This document shows, piece by piece, positions 39,344 to 46,047 of a DNA stretch of 64,000 bases. The notes beneath the pieces are model-generated. The model was not told the DNA's origin. It did not search any database and saw only the letters and a program-made list of their open reading frames with translations. The stretch comes from an uncultured Prevotellaceae bacterium (GTDB lineage: Bacteria; Bacteroidota; Bacteroidia; Bacteroidales; Bacteroidaceae). The stretch lies in NCBI GenBank assembly GCA_900316985.1, contig ONFE01000004.1, positions 1 through 64,000 on the forward strand. Reading direction: 5' to 3'. Made by a program: the position numbers and the translations under genes. Position 1 is the first letter of the stretch; each line of letters opens with the position of its first letter.

Positions 39344-40357
39344 TCACTTTTTGTGCTTTGACTCCAGAAAGTTGATAATTGAAGCGTTGGTTTCATCTAT
39401 GATGTCTGCGTCTATCTGTGCTAGATATATTTGTGTGGTGCGTTCCGAGGTGTGCCCCATGCTGTCGCTGATTATCTGTAGCGGTACATTCATCCGTTTG
39501 GCAGTGGAAGCCCATGAATGGCGGGCAACGTACATCGTGAGCGGATCGGGCAGTTTTAGCTTCTTGCCGATGGCCTTCAGCCGGTTGTTAAGCGTGTGTT
39601 GGCTGCGCTTGTATTGCTGATACTCATTGCCTGAGCTTTTTCTGACCAATGGCAGCAGGTAACCATCGCATTCTTTGGCATATCGGTTCACAATTTCCTC
39701 CAGCTGCGGCTCCCATCGGATACGTATCAGTTGGCCTGTCTTTTTGCGTTGATAGGTCAGAACGCCGTTTCGGATGTCGCTCCTGCGCAGGTAGCACATA
39801 TCTACAAACGACATCCCCCTCGTGAAAAGACTGAAACGGAACATGTCCAGGGCGAAAGTCGTGTGGCGGTTGCTGCTCTGAATATTGAGCAGCATTTTCA
39901 AGGCATCGGCTGGCAAGGCTCGCTTCTTCGTACGTTCCATGCCGGTAAAAACTTGTTCAAACAGAAGCTGGCTCTCGCACATTCCCTGCAGTGCTGCCAG
40001 CCGATACACGGCACGCAGTCTTCTCATATAGAACGAACAGGTATTGCGCGACAATCCCTTTTCTTGCATCCACCGTTCGTAGCCCTTGATGATTTCTGCG
40101 TTGAGTTCCCCTGGAGTTATCGCTTGAGGATAATACTTCATGAAACTGCTCAGCGTGCTTTCGTATGTCTGCGCCGTGCGCACACGGCCTTCACGCCTTA
40201 GTATGGCAGCCTGATTCTTGAGCATTTCCTGCAACGTGATGCCCTTGCGGGCTTCATGGCCGCCTCCGTTGGTCACCATTCCTCCTAACCGGATCACAAT
40301 GTCACTCGGTTGGCATTCCAGCCAAGCCTTTGAGATTTCAATTTTGATAGAATTCAT
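39344..40357 (-). CDS. Tyrosine recombinase (putative local DNA invertase)
   Basis: The 337-residue protein has an N-terminal SAM-like DNA-binding domain (residues ~45-135) and a catalytic domain with Arg180 (FTRGMSF), Lys206 (KKTGQ), Arg279 (YVARHSW), His302 (MGHTSERT) and nucleophile Tyr311 (TQIYL). The usual His of HxxR is Tyr276, a change often seen in Bacteroidota members. The gene lies inside a segment bounded by a 27-bp inverted repeat and between two paralogous operons. No mobilisation, excisionase or phage genes are near, so an invertase role fits better than integration. It points toward the leftward operon here. Confidence 0.9.
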   Translation of the reverse strand: MNSIKIEISKAWLECQPSDIVIRLGGMVTNGGGHEARKGITLQEMLKNQAAILRREGRVRTAQTYESTLSSFMKYYPQAITPGELNAEIIKGYERWMQEKGLSRNTCSFYMRRLRAVYRLAALQGMCESQLLFEQVFTGMERTKKRALPADALKMLLNIQSSNRHTTFALDMFRFSLFTRGMSFVDMCYLRRSDIRNGVLTYQRKKTGQLIRIRWEPQLEEIVNRYAKECDGYLLPLVRKSSGNEYQQYKRSQHTLNNRLKAIGKKLKLPDPLTMYVARHSWASTAKRMNVPLQIISDSMGHTSERTTQIYLAQIDADIIDETNASIINFLESKHKK

Positions 40358-40514
40358 AAATCATAGTTTTGAAGTTAAACAGAAGTATAATTGTCGATAT
40401 TGAGTAGAATATGCTGTTGTTTAGACTCACACTGGGGGCGAATGTGCAATGCCGGAATCCTTTGAGAATAGGCATTTCAGCTCCCTTTGTAAGCTTTTGT
40501 GCGAATAATCTGGG

Positions 40515-40522
40515 CAAAATTA
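40515..40522 (-). promoter_or_regulatory. Possible -7 element for the recombinase gene
   Basis: TAATTTTG on the - strand, ~158 nt before the recombinase ATG. No good -33 TTTG at the right distance. The leader between them has no clear structure. Confidence 0.35.
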
Positions 40523-40572
40523 CCCTTATTTATCAAGAATAAGCGACTCTGCGCGAAAAAGTTTGATAAAAA

Positions 40573-40604
40573 TTTGGAAAATAAATGGGAAAACACTAAT
40601 TTTG
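40573..40604 (+). promoter_or_regulatory. Second promoter inside the invertible segment
   Basis: TTTG (40573-40576), 20-bp spacer, TAATTTTG (40597-40604). It reads toward the + operon but is ~370 nt from it and precedes an 18-codon ORF. Confidence 0.6.
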
Positions 40605-40629
40605 CATTGATTTTAAAAAAACTACGTAT

Positions 40630-40686
40630 ATGATTATGAGAAGAATTTCATTAACCCTTAAACCCAGTGATGCCTATGAGAGATGA
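40630..40686 (+). CDS. Short ORF of 18 codons, leader or remnant
   Basis: The ORF ATG ATT ATG AGA AGA... encodes MIMRRISLTLKPSDAYER and ends in TGA. It lies 25 nt after a canonical promoter inside the invertible segment. The Lys/Arg-rich start resembles a truncated export signal, but there is no hydrophobic core. It could be a leader peptide, the remnant of a gene cut by past rearrangement, or not translated. No ribosome-binding evidence is decisive. The rest of the gap 40358-40976 holds two promoters, a CG palindrome and a 10-bp inverted repeat, but no other gene. Confidence 0.25.
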   Translation: MIMRRISLTLKPSDAYER

Positions 40687-40698
40687 CCCATTTATGCT

Positions 40699-40712
40699 TA
40701 CGCGCGCGCGTA
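40699..40712. repeat. Alternating CG palindrome
   Basis: TACGCGCGCGCGTA, a perfect 14-bp palindrome of alternating purine-pyrimidine, followed by TATATATTA. It is very unusual in this AT-rich stretch and prone to Z-form or cruciform structure. Confidence 0.7.
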
Positions 40713-40718
40713 TATATT

Positions 40719-40789
40719 AATAAGGTGTATATAGCGCAAGTGCAAATCTCTGGTATGCTCTGGTTATAAAACGCCCGCAACACCTTATT
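40719..40789. repeat. 10-bp inverted repeat in the invertible segment
   Basis: AATAAGGTGT (40719-40728) and ACACCTTATT (40780-40789) are exact complements 51 nt apart. It may be a terminator-like structure for the upstream transcript or a protein-binding site. Confidence 0.5.
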
Positions 40790-40851
40790 TTAAACGAGAA
40801 GTGGCTTAAATGTTAAAATTTGTGCTTTTTGTGAAAAAATATTGGAGATTG

Positions 40852-40883
40852 TTTGCGCAATATAATAATTAAGCGTATATTTG
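40852..40883 (+). promoter_or_regulatory. Putative invertible promoter, driving the + operon
   Basis: TTTG (40852-40855), 20-bp spacer, TATATTTG (40876-40883). It lies just inside the right inverted repeat and 94 nt from the ATG at 40977. If the segment flipped, it would lie at about 39315-39284 on the - strand, 96 nt from the ATG at 39188. Confidence 0.75.
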
Positions 40884-40899
40884 CACAAAATTACTGTAT

Positions 40900-40926
40900 T
40901 CTCCCCACGGGAGATTGCATAATTGT
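40900..40926 (+). repeat. Right inverted repeat of the putative invertible segment
   Basis: TCTCCCCACGGGAGA, TT, then GCATAATTGT; partner of 39241-39267. It lies in the 5' leader of the + operon, so its palindromic core would also form an mRNA hairpin. Confidence 0.85.
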
Positions 40927-40976
40927 GAGAGAATTTAAGAATATATATATATTAATTTAATTTAATTTTTAGTCTA

Positions 40977-43900
40977 ATGAAAAAGAAAATTTTAACTTCT
41001 TTGCTCATGGGTGCATTCCTTTTTGCGTCCACGAGTATGATTACGTCTTGTAAGGACTATGATGATGACATCAATGACCTGAAGGCGTTAGTTAATGCTG
41101 ACAAGGCTGCCCTCGAGCAGGCTAAGTCTGATCTGCAAGGTCAGATTACTTCGATGCAAGGCCAACTTTCTACCCTGGATGGTAAGTTGACTACGCTTGA
41201 GAACGAGGCCAAGAATCATGCAACCAAGACAGAGTTGAAGGACGCTATCGACGACGTGAAGGGTCAGATTTCTGGTCTTGAGGCTCGTCTGGGAACTGCC
41301 GAGACAACTCTGAAGAACCTTAACACTCTTATCGGCGGTGAGCTCACCGGTGATTTGAAAGGCATGTCCTACAAAGATGCTGTGATGAAGGTTTATGGTG
41401 ATCTGGAGTCTGTTAAGACCAATTTGGGTAGTGCTCTTACTGACATCGATGGTTTGAAGAAAGCCCTCAATGATCCTAAGACTGGTTGGAAGGCTGTTGA
41501 TGCCGACTTGCAGCAGCAGATCGATGCCATCAATAAGTATCTCGGCAAGTATGGTTCTACTGATCCTACGGTTACTAAGCAGCTGGAAGATCTCCGTGCT
41601 CAGCTTAAGCAGATTTCTGAGAATGGTTACGACGATACCGCTATTAAGAATGACATCGACGGCTTGAAGAAGCAGATGAAGGACCTGAATACTGCCATCA
41701 ACGAAATCAAGGCTAGCATCAACGTGCTGAACGTACTCGTACAGCAGCGTCTGCGCAGCCTCGTGTTCATTCCCGATGCATATTATTGGGGAATTGAGGC
41801 TACCAGCTTCAACTATCTCGATGCTTTCCAGTACACTCTGGCTGCTACCGATTACGAAACGAGGGAAGTTCGTGGTTATGAGTATGGTAACAAGAAGTAT
41901 GATGACCGTGTTTCTGACGACGCTCTGATGCAGGCAGGTTCACGCCTCGACCACAGCGCTGCTAATAAGGAAGGTGGCCGTTATGACAGCATTCAGTACA
42001 CCAGCGTGATGGACCTCTGGGCTAACTATCACCTGAACCCCTCTGATGTTATCATTGACGATATCACTGACGTACAGGTTATCGACGCTGATAAGGACTA
42101 CGTGCTGACTCGTGCTTCTGAGGCTAAGATCACTACCAAGAAGGATAAGGACGGCAAGAGCATCTATAAGATTAAGGACGGTGTGATGAGCGTTCAGCTC
42201 GACGTCAAGAATCCTGACAAGATCAAGAGCGTGCTCAAGGGTCTCCAAGGCTTGATTTATGGCGAGCAGATCAGCCCGAACATGCCTGCTGGTACTACTG
42301 CTGCTACTCAGGAGAAGCCAATGGTTACCATCTTCGCTACTCAGGCTTATCTGCAGGGTGAAGGTGCTAAGGAAGATACCATCATCACTTCTGACTATGC
42401 TACGCTGTATGCTGATATCTACAGCAACATTCGTCTGTCTCACAAATATTCTACCACCGCTAACCCAGTTCCTTTCACTGGTGTTCAGAATGCACACTGT
42501 GGTTATTGCGCTCTCTATGCTAATGACAAGATTGCTGATAACGATAGCCTCCACCTGATGGCTACCGTACACGAGGCTACTGTCTTCGCTCCTCAGGATA
42601 CCTGTAACTGGAATGAGACCCTCGACCTCCGCAAGCTCGTGGAGACTCACTGGGACAATATCTCTGGCATGCACGAAGTGGTTCCTGCTGACAAGATGGA
42701 AGAATATGGTCTGACCTACAAGTTCGAACTCACTGGTTTCTATAAGGGTAGCAATACTACTTCTGAGTCTGCTCACGCTGCTATCAACCCCGAAGATGGT
42801 TACACCTTCCGTCCTCAGATGGTTGAGCAGGGTACTGGTAAGCAGCAGGCTTATGGTGCTGAGCAAGGTATGCAGACCGTTGGTCGTACTCCTGTTGTTC
42901 GCGTATCTCTTGTTGACAAGTATGGTAAGATTCTGGACTACGGTTACATCCGTATCCTGATTACCCGTAAGGGCCCAGATTATTCATATCTTGAAGTGAA
43001 GTATGATGGTAAGGGTCAGTCTTATCTTGATGAGTGCGAATTCGAGGCTGAAGGCTATCAGGTTTACAAGACCACTTGGTATCAGACCGAGTATGACCTG
43101 TACAAGCTCGTTGGTATGGCTCGTGAGGACTTCGAGAATGTCTATGAGGAAGAGCCTGTTAAGGCCGGTGATGATTACCAGCAGTACATCAAGAAGGATG
43201 GTAAGTGGGTAGAGTGCGATGAGGATGAAATCCTTGGTACACTGACCAATACTCCTGACCTTACTGATCCTGAGACTCACACTCAGTCTAGTACTTTGAT
43301 CTACGAGCTCACTTCTGAGGATATCGATGCTCTCTATGCTCAGTGGACTAACAAGAAGGCTGAGAAGACCTTTACCGTGGAGCGCGCTTACAAGTATGCA
43401 CCTAACACTACTGGTTATAGCGACATCTATGTAGTATTCACAACGAAGGTGACCTTCAAGCCAATGCCACAGTACAGCGCTACTATCGACTGGTCTAACC
43501 ACAAGACTGAGAAGTACTGGTATGTGAAGAACTCTGCTGAAAAGGCTGACGTTACAAAGGATGACGTAACATACGAACTCCACACCAACGTTCCTGCTGT
43601 TGAGGATGAGCTCCGCGCTGATGCTGACTCTCTGACCAACCTGTTCTCTACCGAGTTCCGTGGTAACGACGTAATCATCGCTTCTATGGTGAAGAGCACT
43701 CAGGAAGGCTTCGATGCTTCTGACTGGATCTATACACTCGTATTTGATAAGTCTAACAATGGTAAGCAGTTCAAGGGTAACGACGGTAAGACCTATGTCC
43801 TGAGTGTATCTGCTGACGGTAAGAAGTTGCTGGCTAAGACTGGTACACGTCTGCCTGAGGTTATCGCTGAGCTCGTTCTGACTGATGAGTCTTATGCTGG

Positions 43901-44570
43901 CACGGCTGCCGAGGCTGACTATACCATGGTTGTTTACAAGCACGGTACTGCTGCTGAAGCTCTGCTGAACTACGCTTCTCACAGTGAGTTCAACGACAAG
44001 AACGATGCCGTTCTGAACAACACGCTGACCGCTATCATCGGTGTTCTCGCTAAGAACGAGTGCCAGGAACTGACCCTGAGCAACAAGACCTTCAACGTAC
44101 GCTTCCTCCGTCCGATCGACGTTCTGAACAAGGATGCTGAAATTGAGGATGCTTCTACTGACGGCATGCAGATCATCAACCTGCTTGAGCTGGTTGACTT
44201 CAAGGATTGGCGTGATGCTTGGAAGGGTGCTAATCCTGGTGGATCTTACTACACCTATTATGGAATCACGGGCGTTTACGTAGGTGATGCTGAGGTTAAG
44301 CTCGCTGACGGTGAGGCTCTGAGCTCTATCGATGCTGTGAAGGCTAACCTTGACCATAAGGGTATGGAGCAGCTCAACAACATCACCAACCAGCTCGACT
44401 TCATCTACAGCTCTGACAACGGTGGTCAGTTGATCTACAAGAACGTAAGTTCTACTGTACAGACCTTCGAGCTTGAGATTCCTATCCGTGTTGAGTACAT
44501 CTGGGGTAATCTGTACACTGTTGCTACTGTAACGGTGAACAGAACTCACCACAATGCCAAGGCTAACTAA
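40977..44570 (+). CDS. Large coiled-coil surface lipoprotein, right alternative
   Basis: The 1197-residue product starts MKKKILTSLLMGAF with lipobox TSC (Cys25) and acidic CKDYDDD, as in the 39188 product. Residues ~30-265 are predicted coiled coil (LKALVNADKAALEQAKSDL; LRAQLKQISENG). A long beta-rich region follows and a C-terminal beta segment ends NRTHHNAKAN. Codon choice is very restricted (GCT, AAG, GAC, CTC), like the OmpA genes, suggesting high expression. No enzyme motif is seen. It is first in the + operon, downstream of the 40852 promoter, and probably forms a major surface coat or fibre. Confidence 0.75.
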   Translation: MKKKILTSLLMGAFLFASTSMITSCKDYDDDINDLKALVNADKAALEQAKSDLQGQITSMQGQLSTLDGKLTTLENEAKNHATKTELKDAIDDVKGQISGLEARLGTAETTLKNLNTLIGGELTGDLKGMSYKDAVMKVYGDLESVKTNLGSALTDIDGLKKALNDPKTGWKAVDADLQQQIDAINKYLGKYGSTDPTVTKQLEDLRAQLKQISENGYDDTAIKNDIDGLKKQMKDLNTAINEIKASINVLNVLVQQRLRSLVFIPDAYYWGIEATSFNYLDAFQYTLAATDYETREVRGYEYGNKKYDDRVSDDALMQAGSRLDHSAANKEGGRYDSIQYTSVMDLWANYHLNPSDVIIDDITDVQVIDADKDYVLTRASEAKITTKKDKDGKSIYKIKDGVMSVQLDVKNPDKIKSVLKGLQGLIYGEQISPNMPAGTTAATQEKPMVTIFATQAYLQGEGAKEDTIITSDYATLYADIYSNIRLSHKYSTTANPVPFTGVQNAHCGYCALYANDKIADNDSLHLMATVHEATVFAPQDTCNWNETLDLRKLVETHWDNISGMHEVVPADKMEEYGLTYKFELTGFYKGSNTTSESAHAAINPEDGYTFRPQMVEQGTGKQQAYGAEQGMQTVGRTPVVRVSLVDKYGKILDYGYIRILITRKGPDYSYLEVKYDGKGQSYLDECEFEAEGYQVYKTTWYQTEYDLYKLVGMAREDFENVYEEEPVKAGDDYQQYIKKDGKWVECDEDEILGTLTNTPDLTDPETHTQSSTLIYELTSEDIDALYAQWTNKKAEKTFTVERAYKYAPNTTGYSDIYVVFTTKVTFKPMPQYSATIDWSNHKTEKYWYVKNSAEKADVTKDDVTYELHTNVPAVEDELRADADSLTNLFSTEFRGNDVIIASMVKSTQEGFDASDWIYTLVFDKSNNGKQFKGNDGKTYVLSVSADGKKLLAKTGTRLPEVIAELVLTDESYAGTAAEADYTMVVYKHGTAAEALLNYASHSEFNDKNDAVLNNTLTAIIGVLAKNECQELTLSNKTFNVRFLRPIDVLNKDAEIEDASTDGMQIINLLELVDFKDWRDAWKGANPGGSYYTYYGITGVYVGDAEVKLADGEALSSIDAVKANLDHKGMEQLNNITNQLDFIYSSDNGGQLIYKNVSSTVQTFELEIPIRVEYIWGNLYTVATVTVNRTHHNAKAN

Positions 44571-44595
44571 TTCGAACAGAATTTATAATCTATAC

Positions 44596-44628
44596 AAAAG
44601 GGGAGGGGTGAGAACTCCTCCCCTTTTT
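44596..44628 (+). terminator. Intercistronic hairpin after the 1197-residue gene
   Basis: AAAAGGGGAGG pairs with CCTCCCCTTTT and is followed by TTCT. It would lower expression of the five genes behind it relative to the surface protein. It mirrors the hairpin at 35894-35928. Confidence 0.75.
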
Positions 44629-44642
44629 CTCAACTAACGAAA

Positions 44643-45155
44643 ATGTACAATAAGATTAACGTCATTATAGCCATCCTTGCTCTCTGCCTGGTGGCCTCGT
44701 GTAAGAATAAGAAGGTGGATGATAGCCAGCGTCAAAGCGAGTTTATCAAGCCTGCTTCCATGAACTACTCCCATGAGGATACCATGCGCATCAACCAGTT
44801 GATGGAAGACTATGTCGCAGGATTTGCTGCCAAGGACTATGACCGAACGGCTAATATGCTCTATAAAGTGGTCAATGATACTGTCTATCCTTTTTCTGAG
44901 AAAGAGAAGGAAAACTATAAGAAGGCTATGGCACAGCTACCGAATTACGGTTGCAAAATGAAGAGTTTCATCCTTCATAGTGACAAGAACAACGAAGTGG
45001 CCTTCTATGTGCAGATGGTTCCAAACGGTGATCTCGAAAAGGAAATCGGCGTTACCACGCTGACTTTGAATCCTGTTGTCAAGGATGGCAAATGGTATCT
45101 CACCATCCGCGATAAGCATGCCGAGGGCGTGAAAGATGTTTATAAGGATGAATAA
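44643..45155 (+). CDS. Small lipoprotein (paralogue of the 35348 product)
   Basis: The 170-residue product begins MYNKINVIIAILALCLVASC, a lipoprotein signal with Cys20. It has the same length and a similar C-terminal half (MKSFILHSDKNNEVAFYVQM...LTLNPVVKDGKWYLTI) as the second gene of the leftward operon. It may be an NTF2-like accessory lipoprotein. It follows the large lipoprotein by 72 nt with a hairpin between. Confidence 0.75.
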   Translation: MYNKINVIIAILALCLVASCKNKKVDDSQRQSEFIKPASMNYSHEDTMRINQLMEDYVAGFAAKDYDRTANMLYKVVNDTVYPFSEKEKENYKKAMAQLPNYGCKMKSFILHSDKNNEVAFYVQMVPNGDLEKEIGVTTLTLNPVVKDGKWYLTIRDKHAEGVKDVYKDE

Positions 45156-45156
45156 C

Positions 45157-45549
45157 ATGATAAGAGCATGGTTCCTGGTCGTGATGGCGTCTGCCTGTCT
45201 GCTTTGCGGATGTAAGCAAGATCCAGCCATGCTGAAGGTGAGTACCAACGAAGTTGACTTCGGAACAATCCGCCTGCAGGATGGAATGGTCCAGCATGTT
45301 GACATCGATTGTGAGAATACTGGCGACAAGACGCTGCGATTCAAACCGGTATTTACCGACTGTTCCTGTACAACGGTGACCCTTCCTGCTGATACACTGA
45401 AAGGTGGCGAGAAGATGACGGTCAGCATAGACGTGAACTATTTTGGGTTTAGGCCAGGAGACCATCATTCTACTGTCAAGCTCTTGACCAACTCCAAGGG
45501 AGGTACCGAAGAGATTGTACTGAAAAGTAAAATTGTACCAAATCAATAA
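45157..45549 (+). CDS. DUF1573-domain lipoprotein
   Basis: The 130-residue product has a lipoprotein signal (MASACLLCGC). It has a DUF1573 domain with the family pattern EVDFGTIRLQDG...F.NTGDKTL...DCSCTTVTLP...V.FGFRPGDHHSTVKL. The domain is a small immunoglobulin-like fold of unknown role, frequent in Bacteroidota. ATG at 45157, one base after the upstream stop, has a plausible AAGGA upstream. In-frame ATGs at 45136 and 45148 would overlap the previous gene. No counterpart is in the leftward operon. Confidence 0.8.
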   Translation: MIRAWFLVVMASACLLCGCKQDPAMLKVSTNEVDFGTIRLQDGMVQHVDIDCENTGDKTLRFKPVFTDCSCTTVTLPADTLKGGEKMTVSIDVNYFGFRPGDHHSTVKLLTNSKGGTEEIVLKSKIVPNQ

Positions 45550-45558
45550 ATATTCTAC

Positions 45559-46047
45559 ATGAATTCTCGAACGAGTCTTTTATGTTTATTACTGTTGAGC
45601 ATTCTGCTGGTTGCCTCGCCTGTTCAGGCTGACAATCAGGAGAGTGTTTTGATGATTGTACAGAAGGGTGGTAAGATAACCTACGTGGATCTCAATGAGA
45701 ATCCCGAGATAACCTTCTCTTCTGATTATATTTCTATTTCTACCAAAGAACTACAGTTCAGTTACGACGATGTGGAGGAGTTTACCTTCCAGATGGAGTT
45801 GCCTACGGCTATCTCCCAGGTGGAGTCACCTTCTTCGCTCGTATTTTCCTTTACGGATGCCAATACCATCCGTGTTGCGGGATTGGCTTCTGCCGCCGGC
45901 GTCTTTGTGAGTTCGCTGGACGGGAAGCATTTTTCTGTTCCTATGGAACAAACCGGAAACGAAATTTCTCTTCATCTGGCATCATTGCCACATGGAGCCT
46001 ATATAGTAGTAACACCTAAACAGTCATATAAGTTTATTAAGAAATGA
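45559..46047 (+). CDS. Secreted protein with sorting-type C terminus
   Basis: The 162-residue product has a signal peptide (ending PVQA). Its C-terminal half, IRVAGLASAAGVFVSSLDGK...LPHGAYIVVTPKQSYKFIKK, resembles the beta-sandwich tail of Bacteroidota type A sorting domains. The N-terminal half contains GGKITYVDLNENPEITFSSDYISI, similar to a segment at the start of the next protein (ITIHLTDGST...KITFGT). It overlaps the next gene by 4 bp. Function unknown. Confidence 0.65.
   Translation: MNSRTSLLCLLLLSILLVASPVQADNQESVLMIVQKGGKITYVDLNENPEITFSSDYISISTKELQFSYDDVEEFTFQMELPTAISQVESPSSLVFSFTDANTIRVAGLASAAGVFVSSLDGKHFSVPMEQTGNEISLHLASLPHGAYIVVTPKQSYKFIKK

Noticed and set aside
39344-40357. Recombinase as the integrase of a mobile element
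   Set aside because: No transfer, mobilisation, excisionase or phage genes and no tRNA attachment site are near, and the gene sits inside short inverted repeats.
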